From Candidatus Bathyarchaeota archaeon (GTDB taxonomy: Archaea; Thermoproteota; Bathyarchaeia; Bathyarchaeales; Bathycorpusculaceae): DNA of 61,980 bases. The notes below the pieces were generated by a model. The model saw only the letters and a program-made list of their open reading frames with translations. It had not been told where the DNA came from and made no database searches. Below are positions 26,243 to 35,346 of the stretch, piece by piece. Position 1 is the stretch's first letter; every line of letters begins with the position of its first letter. The DNA is taken from the NCBI GenBank assembly GCA_003151735.1, contig PLYI01000071.1, positions 1-61,980 of the forward strand, given 5' to 3'. The translations under genes and the position numbers were made by a program.

Positions 26243-26887
26243 CTATTTATGTATATTTTTCAATTCTTCAGTTTTTCTCAATAATTCCTCAGTTCTTCGT
26301 TTTAAATCTGCTGTAAGATTATCTTGGGCTTCGGCATATGCAAGGTTGGCATCCGTTACAAAATCATATAATTCCACAAGCCTTTCACTAACATTTATGA
26401 TATCATTTCGAACTCTAATTTTGCCTTCACTCTCAATTGAAAAGTCCAAGTGAGCAATTTTATTCCGTAGCTCATTGTCATTTTCTCGAACTAATATACT
26501 GAGCCCATGTTCTTTTAAAAATTGAAATTTGACAAACGTATTAAGCTTTCCAATATCGTCAAAATTTTTGGCAAATTTATTATGAAGAGAGTCATAAAGG
26601 TCATGCCCATTTTTGATGTAAAGAAAGCAAACTCTGTCTAATGTGGAAACATAATTAATCTCATAGGCTGAGAGAAAAATCGTGGCTACAAAAAATGTAG
26701 AATACTCATTCAAACCCCTTATGGCTTGAGTGATTCTCATTATCGCCTTATGCCATGCTGACATTTCATCATTTTGTTTTTTTGTTATATCTAAAAAATT
26801 GCTGCAAGATGCTCCTGAAGAGGTTGAAAGTGATATCAACTGTTTCGTTAATTCTTCCTTTAATTGTGCCTTCTGAATGCTATTCAT
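26243..26887 (-). CDS. Hypothetical helical protein, 214 residues
   Basis: Mostly helical and soluble, with a Glu/Lys coiled coil at the C-terminus (KRRTEELLRKTEELKNIHK). A HEPN-like or phage-type helical fold is possible, but the R-x4-6-H motif is not seen. No recognised family. Part of the integrated element. Confidence 0.6.
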   Translation of the reverse strand: MNSIQKAQLKEELTKQLISLSTSSGASCSNFLDITKKQNDEMSAWHKAIMRITQAIRGLNEYSTFFVATIFLSAYEINYVSTLDRVCFLYIKNGHDLYDSLHNKFAKNFDDIGKLNTFVKFQFLKEHGLSILVRENDNELRNKIAHLDFSIESEGKIRVRNDIINVSERLVELYDFVTDANLAYAEAQDNLTADLKRRTEELLRKTEELKNIHK

Positions 26888-27356
26888 ATTAACCCTTTTA
26901 CCGCTGGTTTATTTAATTAATTCTTCTAGTTTAATTTTGTCTTTCTGAAAGGATTCATTTTTTATTTGCCCTTGCGATGTCTAGTTTATTTTCATATTCT
27001 AACTGTTTAGGTATGGAAGTCCCGAACGATTTTATTTCGGCTAACCAGACCAGCCCGATGGTCTTTTTGGCTTTTTACGGCTAATTCGGGCTTACTTTGT
27101 AGTTTGTATTGCCCGAATAGAAACGAATAAAAGCCATGCAAAACTTAGCCAAATAACCCCAATTTAGGCTTCTTTTTTGCGGTCTTTTTGATGGTCTTTT
27201 GCGGTGGGCGATAGATATATCGTTCAATATGTGACTCACTTAAGATGCATATCAGGCGAACTTGGAGTTTTGAGCGAAATTAACTGTCTCGTAATGTAAA
27301 CATTCCCTTGAGCATAGGGACACAAGAACCAAGTGCCATGCTTCCAGAATGTAGAG
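26888..27356. other. Non-coding stretch in the element with hairpins
   Basis: Contains the 27052-27092 inverted repeat and repeated GGTCTTTTTGG/TGGTCTTTTGCGG patterns. No gene. It could hold a non-coding RNA or terminator. Confidence 0.4.
27052..27092. repeat. GC-rich inverted repeat hairpin
   Basis: AGCCCGA (27052-27058) pairs with TCGGGCT (27086-27092) around a TTTTTGG-rich loop. Stands out in the AT-rich element; possible terminator or structured RNA. Confidence 0.45.
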
Positions 27357-27482
27357 TTATTTTGTTATAGTGAATCTTTCTTTGCATTTGTCACATGTGT
27401 AGGCTTCGATTGCGAAGAAGCTGTTCTGTAATATAGCTTGAGGTTTTGAAACTTCTTTATGACAGTAAGGGCATTCAGTCAC
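27357..27482 (-). CDS. Small zinc ribbon, 41 residues
   Basis: GTG 27482 start. The pattern is CPYCHK near residue 4 and CDKCKE near residue 31: two Cys-x2-Cys knuckles. A TATA-like AATACTTAATATACT lies just upstream, next to an exact dyad at 27531-27551. A likely small regulatory protein of the element. Confidence 0.6.
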   Translation of the reverse strand: MTECPYCHKEVSKPQAILQNSFFAIEAYTCDKCKERFTITK

Positions 27483-27520
27483 TTAATTAACTCTTATCAT
27501 CTGATATGAAACTATATAGT

Positions 27521-27551
27521 ATATTAAGTATTGTGACACATCTGGTCACAA
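27521..27551. promoter_or_regulatory. Promoter with operator dyad for the small zinc ribbon gene
   Basis: ATATTAAGTATT (27521-27532) is shared with the 22583 and 22629 repeats. It overlaps an exact 7-bp dyad, TTGTGAC (27531-27537) and GTCACAA (27545-27551), with a 7-base spacer. On the minus strand the dyad lies just upstream of the TATA-like element, a classic operator position. Confidence 0.55.
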
Positions 27552-27615
27552 TGTTTTAGTAATCAAAAAAGATAAACAAAAAAAGATTAAAAAAGAGATA
27601 AGAAAAAGAGGTTTT

Positions 27616-28902
27616 TTATTGGTTGCCTGTTTGTTTCTTAGCGTCTCTTAATCTCTTAGCCTCATTGAATTTTTCTTCATCAACTAAGGCGAAATTTCCT
27701 TTAGTCCATAGCGTCTTAACCATTTTGCCCAATTCATCTATCTGTTGTTGCTGTTCCGTCACCGTCTTTTGATAGTCTGTTTTGGTTTGGCTTAGCTCTT
27801 GCTTTGTTTCGTTAAGTTCTATCTTTAGCTCTGGTATTGTTTCAGGCACTAGGTAAGGAATGCATGATTTGAAAACCTTTAACAAGTCATCGTTTGGTGT
27901 GTCTTCATCATCTGAACCCTCATATGTTGCCTCAATGCCTGATGGAACGTGAGAGGTTAGCGGCTTGGTTAGGTTGGAAGTAACTTTGATTTTATCCCTA
28001 AGTACTGTACTTATAACGTCTCTTAGGTCGTGCGGGCTAAAGCGTTTTTTGGTTAGGTCTTTCCAAGCAATTTCAGACGCATCACGGAATATGGTGAAAA
28101 ACTCCGCTTGAGCTAAACCTTTTCTGCTACCTTGAGGAGTCGATTTATAACTCACAAATAATGCTGAATCATCATCATAAGCTATACCTTTCCGTTTAAG
28201 TTCTGCTTTGTATTCTTCAAATTTCTGGACAGCATAATAGTGCAAGAAACCGACATGTAGGGCTTTTTTGTATTTGCCTTTACCGCTACCTTTCAATCGT
28301 TTAGCATCTATCCTTAGCCAAAAAGGAACATCTTTGTCGTTTAGCGGTTTCAAATCTTTAAATTTTAGCTGTCTGAGTGTGCCTTTCCTTACTGGACAGC
28401 TTTCAATGAACCATACTAAAAATTTGTCACGGTTGCATTTCATAGCGTTTTCTAAATCTAAACAGTCTTTAACACTTGGAGAGCGTTTTTTTGCTTCTGG
28501 TTTCTCAATAAAGTTTTTGGTTTTTTTGTCTAAACTTCTGCCCATTGTAGAATCATAAAAACTTCTAACGGTAACAAGCATTCCAAGTTTTGTATTTTCA
28601 CTAAATAGAACTTCTTTCTTTTTGCCGTTTTTATCTATCTGGAAATAATTGTCTTGACTTAGGAACTTCCGTAAAAGTTCTTCCGCTTGAAATTCTTTAG
28701 GGGTGTTTAGATTCTGCATCCCTTCAAGTTTTATTGCAATAAGTTGGTCTGGATTTTTGCCGACATTATCACAGTATTGTTTTAGTCTGCTTATGTAAAG
28801 CAATTCTGTTACCTTGCTCTTCTTGCATTTTTCATCAAAAAAGTTTTGACCTGAAACGAAAGATAGCAACCACTCCTTGTTAGTGTCCGTCATGCGACTC
28901 AA
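27616..28902 (-). CDS. Tyrosine recombinase (integrase) of the integrated element
   Basis: 428 residues. The catalytic residues are complete: Arg in CPVRKGTLRQLKF near residue 195, Lys in KRLKGSGKGKYKK, H-x-x-R in FSPHDLRDVIS, His in LTSHVPSGIE, and Tyr in EATYEGSD. A long coiled-coil tail follows (ELKIELNETKQELSQTK). The family integrates and excises elements. It sits at the right edge, next to the candidate attachment sequence and the fwd promoter. Confidence 0.85.
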   Translation of the reverse strand: MSRMTDTNKEWLLSFVSGQNFFDEKCKKSKVTELLYISRLKQYCDNVGKNPDQLIAIKLEGMQNLNTPKEFQAEELLRKFLSQDNYFQIDKNGKKKEVLFSENTKLGMLVTVRSFYDSTMGRSLDKKTKNFIEKPEAKKRSPSVKDCLDLENAMKCNRDKFLVWFIESCPVRKGTLRQLKFKDLKPLNDKDVPFWLRIDAKRLKGSGKGKYKKALHVGFLHYYAVQKFEEYKAELKRKGIAYDDDSALFVSYKSTPQGSRKGLAQAEFFTIFRDASEIAWKDLTKKRFSPHDLRDVISTVLRDKIKVTSNLTKPLTSHVPSGIEATYEGSDDEDTPNDDLLKVFKSCIPYLVPETIPELKIELNETKQELSQTKTDYQKTVTEQQQQIDELGKMVKTLWTKGNFALVDEEKFNEAKRLRDAKKQTGNQ

Positions 28903-28983
28903 AGAAGTGGCACCTCTGAAAAAGTTAAAGGTTGCTGAATGTCGGAGATTGCTCCAATATATGGCTCATTTCCATTGTCTATT

Positions 28984-29020
28984 CTTAAATATAACTGCTT
29001 AAACTCTATTTGTAAGGTCG
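28984..29020 (+). promoter_or_regulatory. Promoter and ribosome site of the fwd operon
   Basis: A TATA-like CTTAAATATAAC (28984-28995) lies about 30 bases before an AAGGTCGG ribosome site (29013-29020) and ATG 29026. The candidate attachment core TATTCTTAAAT overlaps this TATA box, so integration appears to have replaced or rebuilt the left half of the fwd promoter region. Confidence 0.5.
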
Positions 29021-29025
29021 GAATC

Positions 29026-29427
29026 ATGGTAGAGCAAAAGTTAAGGGTAACTTTGCTTACAGGTCGCACAATCGAGCAAGGCGTCGGCAAAGAAAAAGGC
29101 AAAGCCTCAAAAGAGTACTTTGATGCTTGTTCAATGTGCTACATGGATGCAGGCGACATGAAGAAACTTGGCATAAACAATAACACTAACATTTTAGTAT
29201 CCACCCCTGACGGCTCAGTTGTTCTTAAAGCCGTAAAGTACCCTCGCTCTGCAACTCCCGGCTTAATTTACATTCCTTACGGACCATGGGCGAACGCGGT
29301 TTGTAGCAACAGAACCACCAGCATCGGTATGCCCTCTTTTAAGGGAACTCCCGCTGAAGTAGAAGCCGCCCCTACCAAAAAGGTCCTATCCCTGGAAGAG
29401 CTTCTAATGACTGAATTTGGGAGATAA
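29026..29427 (+). CDS. fwdD: Formylmethanofuran dehydrogenase subunit D
   Basis: 133 residues from ATG 29026 (29 residues shorter than the ATG 28939 start) because a ribosome site precedes it. It has the molybdopterin dinucleotide-binding fold: TGRTIEQGVGKEKGK near the start and IYIPYGPWANAV near residue 85. FwdD pairs with FwdB to hold the Mo/W bis-MGD cofactor. First gene of fwdDBAC, 4 bases before fwdB. Confidence 0.92.
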   Translation: MVEQKLRVTLLTGRTIEQGVGKEKGKASKEYFDACSMCYMDAGDMKKLGINNNTNILVSTPDGSVVLKAVKYPRSATPGLIYIPYGPWANAVCSNRTTSIGMPSFKGTPAEVEAAPTKKVLSLEELLMTEFGR

Positions 29428-29431
29428 AAAA

Positions 29432-30898
29432 ATGACTGTAATTAATTCCGTAACATGTCCAATCTGCGGTTGCTTATGCGACGACATCGAAGTAACAGTT
29501 GAAAACAACGAAGTCACAAAAATAAAAAATGGCTGCGCCATATGCGAATCCAAATTCATCGGTTACCGCGGAGAACACAGAATAAAAACGCCGCTTATGA
29601 GGAAAGAAGGCAAGCTTGTTCCAGTAACCATGAATGAAGCAGTGCATGCAGCTGCAGAAGTTCTTGCAAACTCAAATTACCCGATACTTTACGGTTGGAG
29701 TTCAACCAGCTCGGAAGCTCAACGTGTCGGCGTAGAATTAACTGAGGAAGTGGGCGGCATAATGGATAACACAGCCGTCGTATGCCATGGGCCGTCAATT
29801 TTGGGGGTTCAAGAAGTAGGTATTCCAACATGTACACTGGGGCAGATTCGGCATCGTGCTGACTTGATTATTTACTGGGGATGCGACCCGTGGAGTGCAC
29901 ATCCAAGGCACCTTGAAAGATATACCAGCTTTACTGAAGGTCGCTTTGAGAAAAGCGAGTGGAAAGCATACGTGCAAAAACTCAAAGCTTCGGCTGGACA
30001 AAAGAAAGTGGAAAGTGCCATGAGAATAGAGACTGCACACAATCAACCAAGACCACCCCAAACATGCGGCGTTCCCGGTATGCCTCAAACGATGAGTGGA
30101 GAAGGGCGAAAACTAATAGTTATTGACGTCCGCAAAACTATGACGGCGGAAATGGCGGATTACTTTATCCAAGTTGAACCAAACAAGGACTATGAGTTAA
30201 TGCAGGCGCTAAGAGCGTTGGTCCGCGATGAAGAACTCGATGTGGACAGCGTCGCTGGGGTTCCAGTAGAATACCTCAAACAAGTTGCTGATGCTTTAGT
30301 AAACTGCGAGTTCGGCGTCATCTTCTTTGGCATGGGGTTAACTCAGACAGCGGGCAAATTCAGAAACATCGAAGTTGCAATTCAATTAGTTCGTGATCTT
30401 AATGCTCGCACAAAATTCACAATCATGCCGATGAGAGGACACTTTAACGTAACAGGCGCAGACGTGGTCTCCGCTTGGCAAAGCGGCTACCCATACGGCG
30501 TTGACTTCTCCCTGGGTTATCCACGCTACAACCCCGGAGAAACAACATGCACAGACGTGCTTTTACGCGAAGAAAACGATGCTTCATTAGTTATAGCAGC
30601 TGATCCAGGAGCAAACTTTCCCAAAAAAGCCGTCCAAAACATGGTTAAACACCCGTTAATCGTTATTGACCCCCACATGAATGCTACTGCAATGCTTGGC
30701 GACATCGTGTTTCCGTCAGCGTTTGTCGGAATAGAAGTCGAAGGCACCGCATACCGCATGGACCACGTACCCTTGCCACTGAAGAAGGTTGTTGAACCTC
30801 CAAAAGGCGTACTCTCAGACGAGGAAATTCTGACAAAAATCCTAAAAGAAGTTAAAAAAATAAAATCTAAAAAAACCGCGAAAAAAGGGGAGGCTTAA
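29432..30898 (+). CDS. fwdB: Formylmethanofuran dehydrogenase subunit B (catalytic)
   Basis: About 488 residues from ATG 29432. N-terminal CPICGCLCDD and GCAICESKF place the [4Fe-4S] cluster. The active-site segment is VVCHGPSILGVQEVG with Cys rather than selenocysteine, followed by RADLIIYWGCDPWSAHPRH. This subunit reduces CO2 to formate at Mo/W bis-MGD; formate then passes to FwdA. It is coupled to fwdD and fwdA. Confidence 0.95.
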   Translation: MTVINSVTCPICGCLCDDIEVTVENNEVTKIKNGCAICESKFIGYRGEHRIKTPLMRKEGKLVPVTMNEAVHAAAEVLANSNYPILYGWSSTSSEAQRVGVELTEEVGGIMDNTAVVCHGPSILGVQEVGIPTCTLGQIRHRADLIIYWGCDPWSAHPRHLERYTSFTEGRFEKSEWKAYVQKLKASAGQKKVESAMRIETAHNQPRPPQTCGVPGMPQTMSGEGRKLIVIDVRKTMTAEMADYFIQVEPNKDYELMQALRALVRDEELDVDSVAGVPVEYLKQVADALVNCEFGVIFFGMGLTQTAGKFRNIEVAIQLVRDLNARTKFTIMPMRGHFNVTGADVVSAWQSGYPYGVDFSLGYPRYNPGETTCTDVLLREENDASLVIAADPGANFPKKAVQNMVKHPLIVIDPHMNATAMLGDIVFPSAFVGIEVEGTAYRMDHVPLPLKKVVEPPKGVLSDEEILTKILKEVKKIKSKKTAKKGEA

Positions 30899-30902
30899 AA
30901 AA

Positions 30903-32594
30903 ATGGTTGAACTAATCATAAAAAATGGCTTCGTCTTTGACCCTATAAACCGGGTTAACGGCGAAAAAATGGATATTGCTATTAAAGATGGCAAAATCGT
31001 TTCTACAGTTACACGCAAAGCCAAGGTGATTGATGCCGCGGGCTTAACGATCATGCCTGGCGGAGTGGACATTCACACTCACATTGCAGGCGGAGAAGTA
31101 AACACAGGTAGAATGGTCCGACCTGAAGACCATGTTAAGGATGTTGTTAGCAAAACAGCTATGACGAGGTCAGGAACAGGCTACTCAATTCCCTCCACAT
31201 TCGTTACAGGCTACCGTTACTCAACGATGGGCTACACAACAGTGATGAACCCGTCCATGGCGCCTCTGGAAGCCAAGCACACTCACGAAGAATTAAACGA
31301 CATACCCCTTGTGGACAAGGCATCTTACCCGTTAATCGGCGACTGGTGGTTTGTTCTTGAATACCTCCGAAAAGGCGACATAGAAGGATGCGCAAGACAC
31401 GTCGCCTGGATGATGGATATCACAAAGGGCTACGCAATAAAAATCGTTAACCCAGGCGGTTTGGAATCATGGGGTTTTGGACACAACGTTCACAGTATCG
31501 ACGATCAGGTCCCAAACTTCTGCATTACCCCCCGAGAAATAATCACCGGCTTAGCAAAAGTTAACAAAATGCTCAACTTGCCCCATTCTATTCACCTTCA
31601 CACCAATAACCTTGGATTACCAGGCAATTACGTTACCACCTTGGAAACGATGAAGGCGTTGGAAAGCGTGCCCTACGAAGGCAGACCAGTTGGCCACATT
31701 ACTCACCTTCAGTTTAGCAGTTTCGGAGGCGATGGCTGGGGCAACATGAAATCCGCAGCGGAAGAAATCTCAAGCTACATAAACGCTCACAACCACATGA
31801 CCTTCGACATGGGACAAGTAATATTCACAGACACTACAACCATGACGGCTGACGGCCCATTCGAGTACACACTCTACCAACTCAGCGGACACAAATGGGT
31901 AAACAGCGACGTCGAAACTGAGACAAGCGGAGGAATCATCCCGTTCCACTACAAGAAAAACAACGCCGTAAACGCCAAGCAATGGTCAATCGGTTTAGAA
32001 CTTGCGTTGCTGATTAAGGACCCATGGAAAATCTTCATGACAACTGACCACCCCAACGGCGGACCCTTTGCTGCTTACCCAAGAATTCTCGCATGGCTCA
32101 GCAGCAAGAAAGCACGTACTGCAACATTAAATCATTGCCACAAGAAAGCTCAAAGAGCAAGCCTGCTACCCTCAATTGACCGAGAATTAACCCTCTACGA
32201 GTTAGCCATAATGACTCGGGCGGGACAAGCTAAAGCGTTAGGACTCAAAAACAAAGGCCACCTAGGCGTAGGCGCGGACGCAGATGTTGCAATTTACGCT
32301 ATCAACCCTGAAACAACCGACATAGCTCAAAAATACAAGACTGTACGCCGAGCATTCAAGCATGCAGCTTATACTATAAAGGATGGCCAAATTGTTGTTA
32401 AAGACGGAGAAGTCGTGGGAAATGTTAGCGGCAGAACCATGTGGCTTGACGTTCAAACAAAAGAGCCCTGCAAAATCGACGAAGACATGAAGAGCAAATT
32501 CAAGCAGTACTGGACAGTTGAATACGACAATTACCCAGTTTACGATCATTACGTCAAAGTTAAAGACAAAATAACCGTAAAGGCGACCGTCTAA
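30903..32594 (+). CDS. fwdA: Formylmethanofuran dehydrogenase subunit A (amidohydrolase)
   Basis: 563 residues. It has the binuclear amidohydrolase fold: GVDIHTHIAGG (metal His pair), YAIKIVNPGG (Lys that is carboxylated in the family), SIHLHTNNLG, HITHLQFSSFGG, and MTTDHPNGGPF (catalytic Asp). It condenses formate with methanofuran. Full length. fwdC follows with no gap. Confidence 0.96.
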   Translation: MVELIIKNGFVFDPINRVNGEKMDIAIKDGKIVSTVTRKAKVIDAAGLTIMPGGVDIHTHIAGGEVNTGRMVRPEDHVKDVVSKTAMTRSGTGYSIPSTFVTGYRYSTMGYTTVMNPSMAPLEAKHTHEELNDIPLVDKASYPLIGDWWFVLEYLRKGDIEGCARHVAWMMDITKGYAIKIVNPGGLESWGFGHNVHSIDDQVPNFCITPREIITGLAKVNKMLNLPHSIHLHTNNLGLPGNYVTTLETMKALESVPYEGRPVGHITHLQFSSFGGDGWGNMKSAAEEISSYINAHNHMTFDMGQVIFTDTTTMTADGPFEYTLYQLSGHKWVNSDVETETSGGIIPFHYKKNNAVNAKQWSIGLELALLIKDPWKIFMTTDHPNGGPFAAYPRILAWLSSKKARTATLNHCHKKAQRASLLPSIDRELTLYELAIMTRAGQAKALGLKNKGHLGVGADADVAIYAINPETTDIAQKYKTVRRAFKHAAYTIKDGQIVVKDGEVVGNVSGRTMWLDVQTKEPCKIDEDMKSKFKQYWTVEYDNYPVYDHYVKVKDKITVKATV

Positions 32595-33413
32595 ATGATA
32601 GTTCTAACACCGCTAAGAAAATTCACGTTCCCAGTAAACGCTGAATGCATAAACCCAGACATATTCCAAGGCAAAGACACCTCTGAAATAGCCAACCTAA
32701 CCCTCTTCGAAGGCAACAAACAGAAAAAACTCTCCGACCTCTTCAAAATCGAAGAAGACAACGCAGCTACTCCAAACATAACCATAAACGGCGACGTAAG
32801 CGAAGTCCGCAAAATAGGCGCAGGAATGAAAAACGGAGAAATCGTTATCAACGGCAACGTCGGCATGCACCTTGGCGAGAAAATGGCAGGCGGCAAAATC
32901 ACAGTAAACGGCGACGTGTGCCAATGGGCAGGCGCCTCAATGAAAAAAGGCTTAATTGAAATTCACGGCAACGCAGGTGACTATTTAGGTTCTCCTTACC
33001 GCGGAAGCACCGAAGGCATGAAAGGCGGCAAAATAGTTGTCGACGGCGATGTCGGAAACGATTCAGGCGCCTACCTGCACGGCGGATTAATCAAAATAAA
33101 AGGCAACAACGTCGGCCAATTCTTGGGTTACCATATGAGCGTTGGAACAATCCATGTTGAAAAGAACGCTCGCTCAAGAGTAGGCGCAAACATGACTGGC
33201 GGAAAAATCATTGTATCAGGAGTCGTTGAGGAGGTAATGCCTACCTTCACCGTCGACAGTGTAAAACCCAAAGTCAAAGTCGACGACACCGAATCAGCAG
33301 TTGGGCCCTTCTACGTGTTTCTTGGCGATCTCGCAGAAAAAGGGACAGGAAAACTCTTCGTCTCAAAAGCGAACAATCCACAACTAAAAATGACATACGA
33401 AAAGTTCCTTTAA
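32595..33413 (+). CDS. fwdC: Formylmethanofuran dehydrogenase subunit C
   Basis: 272 residues, ATG directly after the fwdA stop. It has repeated G-x-x-x-G-x-x-x-x-x-G beta-helix units (for example KMAGGKITVNGDVCQWAGA and HGGLIKIKGNNVGQFLG), as in GXGXG-family subunits related to glutamate synthase. Structural subunit of the complex. fwdE, fwdF and fwdG are not in the window. Confidence 0.95.
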   Translation: MIVLTPLRKFTFPVNAECINPDIFQGKDTSEIANLTLFEGNKQKKLSDLFKIEEDNAATPNITINGDVSEVRKIGAGMKNGEIVINGNVGMHLGEKMAGGKITVNGDVCQWAGASMKKGLIEIHGNAGDYLGSPYRGSTEGMKGGKIVVDGDVGNDSGAYLHGGLIKIKGNNVGQFLGYHMSVGTIHVEKNARSRVGANMTGGKIIVSGVVEEVMPTFTVDSVKPKVKVDDTESAVGPFYVFLGDLAEKGTGKLFVSKANNPQLKMTYEKFL

Positions 33414-33475
33414 CCTAAGCGCTAATTAACTAGGTTCAGGCACTAGAATTGATGCGGAAGAGAAGGTGCCGCTTG

Positions 33476-34264
33476 ATGGTTCGCCAAGTTGACATAACAA
33501 AAATCGATTTATCCACTGGAAAAGCCCAGAAAATAGCTGATTATGTTGCAGAGGAAGTTCCGCTTCACTTGTTTGTTAACACAACTTTTTGGGCAACCAT
33601 CCTTTGTTCACCAACAAACCTCAAAGAATTGGCGGTGGGGCACCTGCTCTCCGAGGGCATTATAAAGTCAATAGATGAAATTGAAGAAGTAACCCTAAAA
33701 GAAAAAGAGAACACATGCATCATCAAACTGAAACCAGACATTAAAGTTGAGGACAGGGTTCAGATTTCAAGGCTCCACGCACGCGTTATCACGTCAGCTT
33801 GCGGCAGCGGCTCACCCTACCAGTACAAGGGTGCAGTTCCAAAGGTCGAATCAAACCTGAAGGTTAAAGCGCAAATTATCTTTGAAAGCGTTAACCAACT
33901 TAATTTTAAAGCTGAAGGTTTCAGGAAAACTGGGGGGCTTCATGTCGCCGCGATTTACCAGGGTGATGGCTCGCTGGTTTCGTTGGCTGAAGATGTTGGC
34001 AGGCACAATGCCTTGGACAAGGTAATTGGGATGGCTGCTTTGGAAGGGGTGGATTTTGGCGGGTGCTTTGTGGCTTTGAGCGGGCGCATATCTGGCGACG
34101 TAGCTTTCAAAGCGGCTAAAGTAGGTTTACCCATCGTGGCTTCACTGGCGGCTGCACTTTCCTCAGGAATAGCCTCTGCGCAGGAATCGAACGTTACTTT
34201 AGCTGGGTTTGTACGCGGAAAACGCCTGAATATTTACACTAGTCCCGAGCGAATAATCATTTAA
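33476..34264 (+). CDS. fdhD: FdhD-type sulfurtransferase for Mo/W enzymes
   Basis: About 262 residues from ATG 33476, which has GGTG 8 bases ahead; TTG 33449 would add nine residues. The core SACGSGSPYQYKG carries the conserved Cys of the FdhD loop, and GRHNALDKVIG and SGRISGDVAFKAAK are family signatures. FdhD transfers sulfur to bis-MGD cofactor for formate dehydrogenases. Beside fwdDBAC it probably matures FwdB. Its end overlaps mobA by 8 bases in convergent orientation. Confidence 0.93.
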   Translation: MVRQVDITKIDLSTGKAQKIADYVAEEVPLHLFVNTTFWATILCSPTNLKELAVGHLLSEGIIKSIDEIEEVTLKEKENTCIIKLKPDIKVEDRVQISRLHARVITSACGSGSPYQYKGAVPKVESNLKVKAQIIFESVNQLNFKAEGFRKTGGLHVAAIYQGDGSLVSLAEDVGRHNALDKVIGMAALEGVDFGGCFVALSGRISGDVAFKAAKVGLPIVASLAAALSSGIASAQESNVTLAGFVRGKRLNIYTSPERIII

Positions 34265-35309
34265 CCGCTAACTTCTCGGCTCGCATTTCGCACCATGATT
34301 TATCCGCTTTCGCCCTTTCAGCCAAAAAATAACAGCGGTTTTCTTCGTAAATTTTAGTTTCCGAACCATAGTTTCGGGCTGCTTTCAAAAGGGCTCCATC
34401 AATATCCTTGATTAATTCAGGCTTACTAAACTGCTCAATTAGGCTAAGCAGGCTTTTTGCTTCGTACTCTCGACTAACTGCCGCCCAAAAAAACAAATCT
34501 TCCCTCTCAAACCTGGCTGCGGAATCCGAAAATATTTTTGACGCCTCCAAAAAATCAGAGCTATCTCGTTTCAAAGACGCTTCATTGAGGCGCCGAATTT
34601 CCGCGATAGCTAAATATCCGAGATTTAAACGTAGATTTTCAGGATCTAAGCCTTGTCCTTGGCGAGGTTGCAGGCGACTTAAGTCCTCTTGGCTGTTAAT
34701 GTTTACAAAACTGCATAGTTCAGGATCTAAAACTTTGATTTCGCTAAGTGGCGAGGCAAACAGGGTTTTCGAGGAGCCTCTTATGATGTCGTCTGGGCGA
34801 CAGCGCCCCAGTTGAATGAGGGTATCGGCGATTTCCACGGCGGTTTTTCGGTTTAAAACCATGAGGAGTGTTTCAAGCCTTCCGTTAGGCCACATTGAAA
34901 CCGCAACAAAAGAGCCATCGAGTTCGCTAAAAAAGTATTCGGCAACTTTTGGGCTAAGCAAAGGCATATCGCATGGAACTGTGATGCAGTACTCTGCATC
35001 GGCAAATTTTAGTCCAGTTAAAACTGCAATTAAGGGTCCGCTTAAATTCTTGATCTTTAAGTCGGTAACTATACTTGCTTTTTCAACACCATATTCCTGC
35101 AAAACATCGTGGTATTTGGATACTCGTGATTCGTTCTCGTTAACAACAACGACTATTTCTTCGACAACATCCTGAACATTCTCAATGGCGTGAACTAAAA
35201 GAGGTTTTCCATCAAGCTCAACAAGAGCCTTATCCTGCCACTCCTCCTGAGTAGTTTGGAATCTTTTACCTTTTCCCCCAGCAAGGATGATTGCCGCTCG
35301 CTTAGTCAT
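34257..35309 (-). CDS. mobA: MobA-like molybdenum cofactor guanylyltransferase with helical C-terminal extension
   Basis: 350 residues. The N-terminal 210 residues are a nucleotidyltransferase: IILAGGKGKRFQ, DKALVELDGKPLL, VPCDMPLLSPKVA and a SFVNINSQEDL end. Residues 215-350 are an all-helical extension not found in typical MobA. It attaches GMP to molybdopterin to make MGD for FwdBD. It reads toward fdhD; mobB lies 37 bases upstream. Confidence 0.88.
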   Translation of the reverse strand: MTKRAAIILAGGKGKRFQTTQEEWQDKALVELDGKPLLVHAIENVQDVVEEIVVVVNENESRVSKYHDVLQEYGVEKASIVTDLKIKNLSGPLIAVLTGLKFADAEYCITVPCDMPLLSPKVAEYFFSELDGSFVAVSMWPNGRLETLLMVLNRKTAVEIADTLIQLGRCRPDDIIRGSSKTLFASPLSEIKVLDPELCSFVNINSQEDLSRLQPRQGQGLDPENLRLNLGYLAIAEIRRLNEASLKRDSSDFLEASKIFSDSAARFEREDLFFWAAVSREYEAKSLLSLIEQFSKPELIKDIDGALLKAARNYGSETKIYEENRCYFLAERAKADKSWCEMRAEKLAVK

Positions 35310-35346
35310 TTAACTATCTTGCTATAAGAAATAAAGGGCAGTTTAT

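Larger units (their letters stand above)
18266..28990. mobile_element. Integrated virus- or plasmid-like element, about 10.7 kb
   Basis: A visibly AT-richer block with virus/plasmid-type genes separates the protease gene from fwdD. Contents are a HerA/FtsK-like ATPase, a minus-strand operon of six small genes, an SF3 helicase, several membrane proteins, zinc ribbons and a tyrosine recombinase at the right edge. The ends are not proven. The 11-bp TATTCTTAAAT at 18266-18276 and 28980-28990 is a candidate core duplication. No capsid protein is recognised, so virus versus plasmid is open. Confidence 0.7.

Noticed and set aside
26243..26887. HEPN toxin
   Set aside because: The R-x4-6-H motif was not found in the helical protein, and no MNT partner gene is adjacent.
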